From assembly GCA_002315235.1 (NCBI GenBank), contig DCGK01000072.1:871-18038 (forward strand): a stretch of DNA of 17,168 nucleotides. The letters are read 5' to 3'. Position 1 is the first letter of the stretch, and every line of letters starts with the position of its first letter. Under the pieces are notes generated by a model. The model did not search any database and was not told the DNA's origin. It saw nothing but the letters and a program-made list of their open reading frames with translations. Source of the stretch: Ruminococcus sp. UBA1780. Its GTDB lineage: Bacteria; Bacillota; Clostridia; Oscillospirales; Ruminococcaceae. Shown in pieces: positions 1-7,099 of the stretch. The position numbers and the translations under genes are program-made.

Positions 1-158
1 TACATTCTTGTTACAAAGCCTTCTGTATTTTTCTGATATTCTGCTGCACTTGTCTGTACTGAATTGAAATTTAAAACAGTATTTTTTACACCTGAACAAA
101 CCGGTGTAAAAGTCAGTAATGCTGCTGCAATAACAGCAGATAATCGTTTTTTTATCAT
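1..158 (-). CDS. Secreted protein, N-terminal part only
   Basis: This open frame starts at an ATG (156-158) and runs off the left edge, giving 52 residues. A good ribosome binding site (AGGAGTT, 164-170) lies five bases upstream. The N-terminus is a classic signal peptide: MIKKR, then a hydrophobic run of Ala, Leu, Ile and Val, with a plausible signal peptidase I site near residues 38-40 (TSAA). The last visible residues, EGFVTRM, resemble the start of a DUF4214 domain, common in secreted ruminococcal proteins, but that rests on a few residues and is a guess. The gene starts 31 bases after the dCMP deaminase stop with no terminator between, so it may share that transcript. Function is unknown. 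Confidence 0.7.
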   Translation of the reverse strand, partial: MIKKRLSAVIAAALLTFTPVCSGVKNTVLNFNSVQTSAAEYQKNTEGFVTRM

Positions 159-189
159 AATAAAACTCCTAATTTTAATTTGTAATGAT

Positions 190-672
190 TTATACCGAAA
201 GAACAATATCCTTTCCGCTTGGCTGATACTCATCAACAGCAACTCCACACTTCTTAAAAAGAATATACGAAGCCTTGACACTCTCAGTATCAGCATACTT
301 GTTGCTGTAATACACTACCCTCTTTATTCCTGACTGTATTATCGCCTTTGCACACTCATTGCACGGGAAAAGAGTTACATATACAGTGCATCCGCTTAAA
401 TTGCCGATATTACTGTTAAGAATCGCATTAAGCTCCGCATGACACACAAACGGATACTTAGTATCGAGAGAAGAATCTCCTTCACGCTCCCACGGCATAT
501 CATCGTCAGAGCATCCTGTAGGCATACCGTTATAGCCCACTGAAACAATCTTATGCTCATTGTTAACGATACACGCTCCGACCTGAGTGGAATTATCCTT
601 ACTTCTCTGTGCGGAAAGTATCGCAATTCCCATAAAATATTCATCCCAGCTTATATAGTCACTTCGCTTCAT
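190..672 (-). CDS. Deoxycytidylate (dCMP) deaminase
   Basis: This 160-residue zinc-dependent enzyme should deaminate dCMP to dUMP, the thymidylate synthase substrate, in the cytoplasm. The zinc and catalytic site is complete: His78 and Glu80 in CHAELNAI, and Cys104 and Cys107 in PCNEC. The segments SWDEYFMG, LSAQRSKD, VGYNGMPTGCSDD and LDTKYPFVCHAE match the animal and T-even phage dCMP deaminase family, and look closer to these than to the shorter ComEB-like bacterial deaminases. Length and the spacing of the zinc ligands fit the human enzyme. A strong ribosome binding site (GAGGAGG) precedes the ATG. The start lies ten bases after the tcdA stop, so the two are almost certainly cotranscribed. 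No thymidylate synthase or dUTPase gene is in the window. Confidence 0.92.
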   Translation of the reverse strand: MKRSDYISWDEYFMGIAILSAQRSKDNSTQVGACIVNNEHKIVSVGYNGMPTGCSDDDMPWEREGDSSLDTKYPFVCHAELNAILNSNIGNLSGCTVYVTLFPCNECAKAIIQSGIKRVVYYSNKYADTESVKASYILFKKCGVAVDEYQPSGKDIVLSV

Positions 673-682
673 ATTTTCCTCC

Positions 683-1447
683 TCATCTTCTCAGTCGAGC
701 TGCCTTTTCATCATACTGACACAGTTCCTTGATTACTTCACTCGCTATAATCAGCCCTGCAACTGACGGAACAAACGCATTTGAACCCGGAATGTCACGT
801 CTTGTACCACTTTTCTGTGCATCAGCCAGACATTCGCTGTTGCTTTCTTCTTTAAGCGGACGAACCGCCTGCTCTGTTGAATATACAACCTTCAGTTTCT
901 TTACTCCACGCTTTTTCAGTTCGTGACGCATTACCTTTGCAAGCGGACAAACTGAGGTCTTGTATATATCCGCAACCTCAAATAATGTAGGGTCTGTCTT
1001 GTTTCCTGCTCCCATTGAGCTTATTATGGGAGTGCCTGCTTTTTTAGCCTGCATTATTATTTCGAGCTTGCCTGTTACAGTGTCGATTGCATCAACAATA
1101 TAGTCATATTGGGTAAAATCAAACTGGTCTGCTGTTTCGGGCATATAAAAGGTTCTGTAAGCATTAACCCTGCATTCTGGGTTAATATCGAGTATACGCT
1201 CCTTTGCCACATCAACCTTATACTTGCCGATTGTGCTTGTAAGTGCGATAATCTGCCTGTTTATATTGGTAAGGCTTACGGTGTCATTGTCAATAAGGTC
1301 AAGTTCTCCTACTCCTGAACGTGCAAGAGCCTCAACGGTGTAGCCTCCTACACCGCCGACTCCGAAAACTGCTACACGGGAACCCGAAAGCTTTTTCATT
1401 GCTTCTTCACCGAAAATAAGCTGTGTTCTTGAAAACTGGTTAAGCAT
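683..1447 (-). CDS. tcdA: tRNA threonylcarbamoyladenosine dehydratase (TcdA/CsdL, ThiF/E1 family)
   Basis: The 254-residue product belongs to the ThiF/MoeB/E1 superfamily. TcdA uses ATP to cyclise t6A at position 37 of ANN-decoding tRNAs to ct6A. Visible are the start FSRTQLIFGEEAM, the nucleotide-binding loop GVGGVGG (residues 29-35), the acidic DLIDND patch (about 50-55), TNINRQ (60-65) and SSMGAGNKTDPT in the second half, all typical of TcdA. I place the start at the ATG 1445-1447, which has AGGAGA six bases upstream. An upstream in-frame TTG (1486) lies inside the preceding gene and has no such site. The gene follows the DUF1015 stop by 13 bases. MoeB and ThiF were considered, but the C-terminal region and lack of partner genes fit TcdA better. 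Confidence 0.9.
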   Translation of the reverse strand: MLNQFSRTQLIFGEEAMKKLSGSRVAVFGVGGVGGYTVEALARSGVGELDLIDNDTVSLTNINRQIIALTSTIGKYKVDVAKERILDINPECRVNAYRTFYMPETADQFDFTQYDYIVDAIDTVTGKLEIIMQAKKAGTPIISSMGAGNKTDPTLFEVADIYKTSVCPLAKVMRHELKKRGVKKLKVVYSTEQAVRPLKEESNSECLADAQKSGTRRDIPGSNAFVPSVAGLIIASEVIKELCQYDEKAARLRR

Positions 1448-1460
1448 TTGTTTCTCCTGA

Positions 1461-2723
1461 TTATTCAGTAATTTTTCTTGCCTCAATGTAGAAACGCTTA
1501 TCCTCTGCGTGTCCCATAGAGAATGTTTTTCTCGGAAGCGCTCCGTCCTTGATTACTGTCGGGAAAAGCTGTGACTTATCCATATCAGGAAGAACGAATG
1601 AAAGTCCGCTGTGCTTTTCAGCAAGAGACTTAACAGTATCAGCACCGTGAATGTAGTCGATTTTTCCGCCGTTTTCCTTAATATATCCGTCAAGGAAGTT
1701 CTGGAGCGAACCAACTGAGAGATTTGAAGTCTTATTATGAATATAAAGCTTCTTTTCCACACCATTGCATGAGCAGATTGTGTACTGGTCTGAAACCTCT
1801 GTTTCAGATGTACCAAGAGCCTTTGTAAGTTCGGCAAGGAGTTTTTCACAGTCAACATCATATACAAGACGGTGAATTGCCTCAAATTTGAGAGCATCAC
1901 TGTGGAGGTTTACAATTTCAGCAAGTGCATATCTTGCAGGATGATTTGTCATATCCTTGTCAGGATTTGCCTTTTTAAGCTGTTCATAGAATTCCTTTGC
2001 AGTTGCAAGTGAATGATTTCCGTCACCCATTGCAAATACAAGAGGACTCTTTTCATTTAATGAATACTTAGTATTGAACTTTCCGATATCAGCAAGCTCA
2101 TCAAGTGCAGCAAGAATATCTGCCTGTTCTTTTTCAGGAACAAGCCATCCCCTTGCTGAACCGCCCTTCTGCATAAGCCTGAAGTCATAAACCTTTTCAA
2201 ATGAGGCAGACTTTGCTGCAAGAGGTTCAATTACCTTTCCTTCCGCATCATCAATAAGAATCATAATATGAGGAAGTTCAAGCTCAGCTCCGCGTCTGAC
2301 TGCGATTCTCGGAGGAATTCTCTCAATAACAGTTGCTTCAGTTGCCCTTACAGGAGAAACCGAACCCTTTCTGTAGTCGTAGTCTTCAAGGTCGATGCAT
2401 CCAACCAGACCGGCTCTTACCTTGCCGTCGTCCTGGACTCTTTCAAGATAAATCATTGCATTTTTATATTCCTTAAAAACACCTTTATCAAGAGCTGCCT
2501 TCATGGATGACTGAATCTTTGAAATTCTGTCACTGACATCACTGTCTTCAAGATAAACCTCGGGAAGAATAAAATTGTACGCTGACGGAGCTCCTGCTGA
2601 AATTCCGGCAGTTTCTTTCCAGTAATCAGGTTCACTTGTATACTGGTCGCACGCTACAACAGCCCATTTCTCCATATCTGCATCCGCAGGAAGAAGAATA
2701 TCTGCATTTGTGAAAGTAGTCAT
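1461..2723 (-). CDS. DUF1015 family protein of unknown function
   Basis: The 420-residue soluble protein starts MTTFTNADILLPAD. It shows the DUF1015 hallmarks: the opening segment with KWAVVACDQYTSEPDYW, a central PRIAVRRGAELELPHIMILIDD-like region, and the signature VFAMGDGNHSLATAKEFYE, where the GDGNHS motif is the most conserved part of the family. No signal peptide or membrane segment is seen. The biochemical role of DUF1015 is not established as far as I know, and I assign none. The ATG at 2721-2723 has GAGAGGA about seven bases upstream; a TTG six bases further upstream is an unlikely start. It lies 19 bases after the CobW-like gene and 13 bases before tcdA, so it is in the middle of the run. 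Confidence 0.85.
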   Translation of the reverse strand: MTTFTNADILLPADADMEKWAVVACDQYTSEPDYWKETAGISAGAPSAYNFILPEVYLEDSDVSDRISKIQSSMKAALDKGVFKEYKNAMIYLERVQDDGKVRAGLVGCIDLEDYDYRKGSVSPVRATEATVIERIPPRIAVRRGAELELPHIMILIDDAEGKVIEPLAAKSASFEKVYDFRLMQKGGSARGWLVPEKEQADILAALDELADIGKFNTKYSLNEKSPLVFAMGDGNHSLATAKEFYEQLKKANPDKDMTNHPARYALAEIVNLHSDALKFEAIHRLVYDVDCEKLLAELTKALGTSETEVSDQYTICSCNGVEKKLYIHNKTSNLSVGSLQNFLDGYIKENGGKIDYIHGADTVKSLAEKHSGLSFVLPDMDKSQLFPTVIKDGALPRKTFSMGHAEDKRFYIEARKITE

Positions 2724-2742
2724 AAACAAATCCTCTCAAACA

Positions 2743-3684
2743 TCAGTTAAAATATACGTATTCGGTGTCAGGAGCAGTAGCTCTTTCAATTTTCTTTACC
2801 TGGAAAACCGGTGAAGGTTCATTCATACCCTCAGGCATGCAGTAGCCAACCTCAGCAGTTACTCTTACCCAGTCATTTTCCTTTATTTTCGGACAGCTCT
2901 CATCCACGCAGAGAAGCTTGAGGTATTCAAGATCATCCGCACAGCACTGCATTGCATAACGGTATACAAGAAAACTGTTGCCCGGATAACCGGCCGGTCT
3001 GGAAAACTGTCCCTTGAACTGAACTGTTTTTTTATTGTATCTTTCACAGTTTTCAAAAACATCAATAAACCATAAACCGAAGTCCATGTCTTCAATCTTA
3101 ACAACAGGAGCATCAATGTTGAACGGAAGCTCATCAAGCTCCTCATCGGCTGTTCCGTCTGTCTTAATGAACATAAGCGAAGCCTCAGGGTTAACAACCT
3201 TAACTGCCGCTCTGAGCTTAAGCTTCTTTGTGTTTTCATCGCATCTGTTGAATACAACAACTGTGGCATATCTGAACTGTTCAGTCATTATCTGACGCAT
3301 ATTCTGCATCTGAGCGTCAAACTTTGATGCATCTATCATCGCAGAAATCTGAACAAGATCCCAGTTTGCAGGCCATTCCACATCCAGAACTTCATCAGCA
3401 CTTACCATACAGTTGTTTTCAAGAAGAACTGCACCCGGATGATCCTTGTTCTCAACATCCGCAAGAAAATCAGAGGTAAAGTCTTCCTTGTCTTCAACCA
3501 TATACAGAACTACATTGTCCGGAAGATTTTCATACTCAGTAAATCCGTCCTCACAGGCAATAACGACAACCTTTTCCTGTTCCCTGAAAAAATCCTGAGT
3601 AAGCCATCTCTGGATCATTGTGGTCTTTCCGCTCTCAACAAACCCGGTAAACATAAATACCGGAGTTGGTTCCATCTGTTCCAT
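2743..3684 (-). CDS. CobW-like GTPase with C-terminal DUF1980 (YcgQ-like) domain
   Basis: The 313-residue protein has two parts. Residues 8 to about 200 form a CobW/G3E-type P-loop domain with Walker A GFVESGKTT (14-22) and a base-recognition motif NRCDE (146-150). The GCxCC metal-binding motif that defines CobW chaperones is absent; where it should lie there is only ENNCMV (90-95). Residues about 220-313 (FKGQFSRP, YRYAMQCCADD, DWVRVTAEV) resemble the DUF1980/TIGR03943 domain of YcgQ-type proteins, including the CCAD motif (247-250). The usual YcgR-type permease partner is not in the window. The start has AAGGAGCG eight bases upstream. It follows the His-rich CobW gene and is probably cotranscribed. 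GTPase-linked metal handling is inferred from family only. Confidence 0.82.
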   Translation of the reverse strand: MEQMEPTPVFMFTGFVESGKTTMIQRWLTQDFFREQEKVVVIACEDGFTEYENLPDNVVLYMVEDKEDFTSDFLADVENKDHPGAVLLENNCMVSADEVLDVEWPANWDLVQISAMIDASKFDAQMQNMRQIMTEQFRYATVVVFNRCDENTKKLKLRAAVKVVNPEASLMFIKTDGTADEELDELPFNIDAPVVKIEDMDFGLWFIDVFENCERYNKKTVQFKGQFSRPAGYPGNSFLVYRYAMQCCADDLEYLKLLCVDESCPKIKENDWVRVTAEVGYCMPEGMNEPSPVFQVKKIERATAPDTEYVYFN

Positions 3685-3704
3685 ATTTCTATCGCTCCTT
3701 CAGA

Positions 3705-3744
3705 AATACAGTGAATGTCAGAAAAACCCGGCTTTCACTGTATT
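3705..3744 (-). promoter_or_regulatory. 11-base inverted repeat between the two CobW-type genes
   Basis: The arms AATACAGTGAA (3705-3715) and TTCACTGTATT (3734-3744) are perfect complements with an 18-base spacer. Read on the minus strand, a TATAAT-like hexamer lies just upstream, and the ribosome binding site of the downstream CobW-like gene follows within about ten bases. There is no U-tract, so it is not an intrinsic terminator. It could be an operator over an internal promoter or an mRNA hairpin near the ribosome binding site. I recognise no regulator. Confidence 0.45.
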
Positions 3745-3769
3745 ATTATATTTATACTGTGTGCTCAGT

Positions 3770-5308
3770 TTATTTCTTAAAACGCTTTGAGATTTCAGCC
3801 TCGTTAAGATCAGTGCCGATAACTACAATGTGTCCTGTAACATCCGCACTGCCGAAACGAACTTCGTACTCGTCAGGTACATAATCAAAGTGAATCCATT
3901 TGCTACCTTCCGATGAAGCAACTATTCCCTTGGCTCTGAGTACTGTACCATACTTTTCTTCATTTGAAAGATCAGAAAGAATATCACGCATTTCATCCTC
4001 GCCGAACTTTCTTACTGTTTCAAAACCGATACTTGAGAATACTTCATCAGCATGGTGATGATGATGTCCGCATGAGCATTCACCGTCTTCATGATGATGG
4101 TGGTGATGTTCCCCGTCGTCATCATGGTGGTGTCCGCAGCAGCATTCTTCACCATCCTCATGATGATGATGGTGGTGATGTTCCTCATCGTCGTCATCAT
4201 GGTGATGTCCGCAGCAGCATTCTTCACCGTCCTCGTGATGATGATGGTGGTGATGTTCCTCATCGTCGTCATCATGATGGTGTCCGCAGCAGCATTCTTC
4301 ACCGTCTTCATGGTGATGATGGTGGTGATGTTCCTCATCGTCGTCATCGTGATGATGTCCGCAGCAGCACTCTTCTTCGTCTTCATATCCGATTCCTTCG
4401 ATATATTCATCTTCAAAATCAAGATCAAAACCGCTTTCCATTACTTCCTGAATCTGTTTTCCGTTTATTTCATCCCAGTCAGTTGTAATAATAAGTGCAT
4501 TCGGATTGATTTCATTAAGAGCATCTGTACACTTTTCGAGTTCATTTTCATCTATATCCTTTGTACGGCTGAGTACAACAAGTCCTGCACTCTGAATCTG
4601 GTCAATAAAGAATTCACCGAAGAGCTTTATGTACTTGGCATATTTCTTGACATCAACAACTGCTGTGTATGAGTTGAGAATGATAGGTGTATCAGCAGCA
4701 ACACCTTCAACTGCCTTGATTACATCAGAAAGCTTACCTACGCCTGATGGTTCAATGATAATTCTGTCAGGACTGTAGTCAGCAACTACCTTTCTGAGTG
4801 ACTCGCCGAAATCACCCACGAGTGAACAGCAGATACAGCCTGAATTCATTTCTGTGATTTCAACTCCGGCATCCCTGAGAAATCCGCCGTCAATGCTGAT
4901 TTCGCCGAATTCGTTTTCGATAAGAACAACCTTTTCGCCTGCGTATGCTTCAGCAATCATCTTTTTGATAAGTGTTGTTTTACCAGCGCCGAGAAAACCT
5001 GAATACACATCTACAGGAATCATGTTTTCCTCCTGCTCATCACACCATTTTTCAAATGCGTTGATTACATCATTAAGCTCCTGCTTGTCCTCAATGTTAA
5101 TAAGTTCAATTTCGTTTTCCCTGTGCTCTGTAAATCCGTAAAGGAAAACATCTCCTTCAGTTTCAGGTTCTACAGGAACAAGTGCAAGATATTCCTTTTC
5201 GTTGCATTCGAACACTGTAAGAACATTGCATTCCATAATGCTGTCGTCTTCAAGTGTAAGTTTAATTGTGTCATGATGATGATGAATCATTTCTTCTTTG
5301 TTACTCAT
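3770..5308 (-). CDS. CobW/G3E family GTPase with N-terminal DUF1292-like domain and His/Cys/acidic repeats
   Basis: The product is about 512 residues. Residues about 12-90 (TIKLTLEDDSIMECNVL, EKEYLALVPVE, ELINIEDKQE) resemble DUF1292 (YrzB family). A G3E GTPase domain follows, with Walker A GFLGAGKTT (104-112), IENEFGEISID (130-140), the metal-site motif GCICC (157-161), EPSG (186-189) and SRTKD (247-251) in place of NKxD. Residues about 312-427 are a tandem array with 44 His and 14 Cys, and a CobW C-terminal domain ends the protein. Family knowledge supports a GTP-dependent chaperone for zinc, cobalt or nickel; the metal is unknown. The start is uncertain: ATG 5308, ATG 5317, or ATG 5338, which overlaps the mreB-like stop as ATGA. 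The one clear ribosome binding site (AAAGGA) fits the later two, though at imperfect spacing. Confidence 0.9.
   Translation of the reverse strand: MSNKEEMIHHHHDTIKLTLEDDSIMECNVLTVFECNEKEYLALVPVEPETEGDVFLYGFTEHRENEIELINIEDKQELNDVINAFEKWCDEQEENMIPVDVYSGFLGAGKTTLIKKMIAEAYAGEKVVLIENEFGEISIDGGFLRDAGVEITEMNSGCICCSLVGDFGESLRKVVADYSPDRIIIEPSGVGKLSDVIKAVEGVAADTPIILNSYTAVVDVKKYAKYIKLFGEFFIDQIQSAGLVVLSRTKDIDENELEKCTDALNEINPNALIITTDWDEINGKQIQEVMESGFDLDFEDEYIEGIGYEDEEECCCGHHHDDDDEEHHHHHHHEDGEECCCGHHHDDDDEEHHHHHHHEDGEECCCGHHHDDDDEEHHHHHHHEDGEECCCGHHHDDDGEHHHHHHEDGECSCGHHHHHADEVFSSIGFETVRKFGEDEMRDILSDLSNEEKYGTVLRAKGIVASSEGSKWIHFDYVPDEYEVRFGSADVTGHIVVIGTDLNEAEISKRFKK
4052..4375 (-). repeat. 75-base tandem repeat encoding 25-residue His/Cys/Asp/Glu units
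   Basis: Within the CobW gene a 75-base unit recurs in exact register: the sequence TGTCCGCAGC (plus strand) begins at 4131, 4206, 4281 and 4356, with a shorter variant spaced 66 bases at 4065. Each peptide unit is two Glu, three Cys, Gly, three His, four Asp, two Glu, seven His, then Glu-Asp-Gly. Three units are identical in peptide, a fourth is 23 residues, and a fifth is partial (ECSCG and five His). The DNA units at 4131, 4206 and 4281 differ pairwise at 4 to 5 of 75 bases, and all changes are silent. Confidence 0.95.
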
Positions 5309-5334
5309 AATTTTCATAGGTCCTTTCTGGTAAA

Positions 5335-6336
5335 TCATTTATAAACAGGGATGTATTCAAAACCTTCTCTGAGCGCATCCATTTTTGTATAAGCCATCGC
5401 AGTTCCCTTGGCAACACAGTAATCCGAATCCTGAGCAATTCTGCACTTCAGTCCGGTCTCTGCACCTATCAGCATATCAATTCTGCCAAGGTGTGCCCCT
5501 CCTCCGGTAAGAACAATTCCGTTATCATATATATCTCTGATAAGCTCCGGCGGCGTCTGTTCAAACACATATCGTATTGCCTCAGTAATGTCAGACAGAT
5601 TTTCCTCCACGGCCAGATGCATGTCCAGCTCGCATATTTCAACTGACTCAGGCATACCTGTGTAAATGTTCTTTCCGCCGATTTTCATCCTGTGTCCTAT
5701 TCCCGGATTATATACATTTGACATTTTCATTTTTATATTCTCAGCTGTACGTTCTCCGACCTGAAGCTTGTATCTGTTTGAAAGATACTTAATTACAGCC
5801 TGGTCAAATTTGTTTCCGGCAGTAGTTACCGAATGTGAAACGACAACACCGTTTAGTGAAACGACCGCAATATCAGTGGTTCCTCCGCCGATATCAACGA
5901 CCATATTTCCGGACGGCTGTGAAATATCCACCCCGGCTCCGAGAAGTGCTGCAATCGGTTCCTGTATAAGGTAAACCTTTCTGGCGCCGGCACTGACAGC
6001 AGCTTCAATAACCGCCCTGCCCTCTATATCAGTAATAAATGACGGAACACATATTACGACACGTGGTCTGACAGGCTGATTTCCAAGCACTCTCAGAATA
6101 AATTCCTTAATCATGTATTCGGCCATTCCGTCATCTGATATTACACCGTCAGCAAGCGGCCTTACTATTGTTATATAGTCGGGAGTTCTGCCTATCATCC
6201 TGTATGCTTCATTTCCGACAGCTACAATTTCCTTTTTGTATCTGTGATAAGCAACAACGGAAGGCTCACTGAGTACAACACCGGCATCAGTTGTAACTAC
6301 AAAATTAGTTGTTCCCAGATCTATTCCGATATCCAT
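5335..6336 (-). CDS. mreB: MreB/Mbl-family actin-like cell-shape protein
   Basis: The 333-residue protein has the actin/Hsp70 fold motifs in MreB order: IDLGTTN (5-11), NEAYRMIGRTP with IVRPLADGVI, VPSF, QEPIAALLGAGVD (around the catalytic Glu126), DIGGGTTD (148-155), AGNKFDQAVIKYL and LTGGGA (276-281). MreB polymers on the inner membrane guide lateral peptidoglycan synthesis. Length fits the family. It could equally be the paralogue Mbl; the sequence does not settle this, and mreC/mreD are not next to it. The ATG has AGGAGGG about 13 bases upstream, a long spacing. Its TGA stop overlaps an ATG of the next gene (ATGA). Its job ties loosely to the nearby ddl-murF pair, which is divergent. Confidence 0.88.
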   Translation of the reverse strand: MDIGIDLGTTNFVVTTDAGVVLSEPSVVAYHRYKKEIVAVGNEAYRMIGRTPDYITIVRPLADGVISDDGMAEYMIKEFILRVLGNQPVRPRVVICVPSFITDIEGRAVIEAAVSAGARKVYLIQEPIAALLGAGVDISQPSGNMVVDIGGGTTDIAVVSLNGVVVSHSVTTAGNKFDQAVIKYLSNRYKLQVGERTAENIKMKMSNVYNPGIGHRMKIGGKNIYTGMPESVEICELDMHLAVEENLSDITEAIRYVFEQTPPELIRDIYDNGIVLTGGGAHLGRIDMLIGAETGLKCRIAQDSDYCVAKGTAMAYTKMDALREGFEYIPVYK

Positions 6337-6371
6337 ATACTTCAGTTTACCCTCCTTTCAGACTTCAGCTG

Positions 6372-6394
6372 ATACAGAAAAAATTTTTCTGTAT
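6372..6394. repeat. 23-base palindrome between comF and the mreB-like gene
   Basis: ATACAGAAAAA (6372-6382) and TTTTTCTGTAT (6384-6394) are perfect complements around one central base. It lies ten bases past the comF stop and about 36 bases before the mreB-like ATG. With no loop and no following U-tract it looks more like a protein-binding site than a terminator. No regulator can be named. Confidence 0.5.
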
Positions 6395-6403
6395 ACACTT
6401 TGT

Positions 6404-7099
6404 TTATTTCAGTTTTGACTGTGCTGCAGCAGCAAGCAGAATACTGCCGCATCCGGATGATTTCAGCAGCTGAGCACACCTGTTTACTGTGCTTCCTGTA
6501 GTGATTACATCATCACACAGTATAATGTTCATCCCGTTAAGACTGGTTTTGTTTATTTTTATTGCCGTAATGTTTTTCATTCTTTCAGTACGCTTCAGAT
6601 AATGCTGCGAGGACTGTGTATTGTTCTTGAAAAGAATGCCGCTGACAACAGGAATGCCAAGCGACTCGGATATTTCGGAAGCAATTACTTCAGCCTGATT
6701 GTATCCTCTTTTTCTCAACGAATAAGCTGACATAGGAACAGGAACAACACAGTCAAACCTGCAGCTTCTGAAATCATTTTTTATAATTTCCGCAAGCATT
6801 CGTCCGGTATAAATACCAAAATTTTTGTTGTTTCCTCTCTTAAGTGAAAGAATGCCTTCCCTGACAGGTCCTTCGTATCTCAGCGGTACTGCCGCCATAT
6901 CATAAAACAGTTCCTCAGCACAGATACAGATTTCCTTGCCGCATTTTCTGCAAACCTTATCATAGACAGGAACAACTGCTCTGTGACATTTTCCGCAGAC
7001 AAGCATATCCCATTTTATAAATCCGTCACAGCACGGACATCTGTTCGGGAATGCCAGATCAAGCAAGAACCGTGATACTGTGTTCGTTTTTGATTTCAT
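6404..7099 (-). CDS. comF: ComF family protein (ComFC-like, phosphoribosyltransferase fold)
   Basis: The 231-residue protein starts with a short leader (LLDLAFPNRCPCC) and a zinc-ribbon-like region with Cys at 21, 23, 24, 35, 38, 50, 53, 58 and 60. A type I phosphoribosyltransferase domain follows, with CVVPVPMSAYSLRKRGYNQAE (117-137) and the PRPP loop ILCDDVITTGST (193-204). This is the ComFC/GntX family; in naturally competent bacteria ComFC acts in the cytoplasm on incoming single-stranded DNA. The start overlaps the 3' end of recD2 by 41 bases in another frame, with AAGGA about 11 bases upstream, so translation is likely coupled. Competence has not been shown for this organism; whether it acts there or in repair is open. 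Confidence 0.9.
   Translation of the reverse strand: MKSKTNTVSRFLLDLAFPNRCPCCDGFIKWDMLVCGKCHRAVVPVYDKVCRKCGKEICICAEELFYDMAAVPLRYEGPVREGILSLKRGNNKNFGIYTGRMLAEIIKNDFRSCRFDCVVPVPMSAYSLRKRGYNQAEVIASEISESLGIPVVSGILFKNNTQSSQHYLKRTERMKNITAIKINKTSLNGMNIILCDDVITTGSTVNRCAQLLKSSGCGSILLAAAAQSKLK

Noticed and set aside
64..333. Plus-strand open frame at the left end
   Set aside because: It crosses a signal-peptide start and a clear dCMP deaminase on the other strand and has no family resemblance.
1448..1486. Longer tcdA form starting at TTG 1486
   Set aside because: It would begin inside the DUF1015 gene without a ribosome binding site; ATG 1447 has one at good spacing and matches TcdA N-termini.
4065..4375. 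75-base periodic repeat as a possible CRISPR array
   Set aside because: The units are contiguous without variable spacers, stay in frame and encode one protein.
3964..4672. Long open frames on the plus strand opposite the His-rich CobW gene
   Set aside because: They are low-complexity Met/Val/Arg/His/Asp strings forced by the repeat on the other strand, lack ribosome binding sites and lie over a convincing CobW gene.
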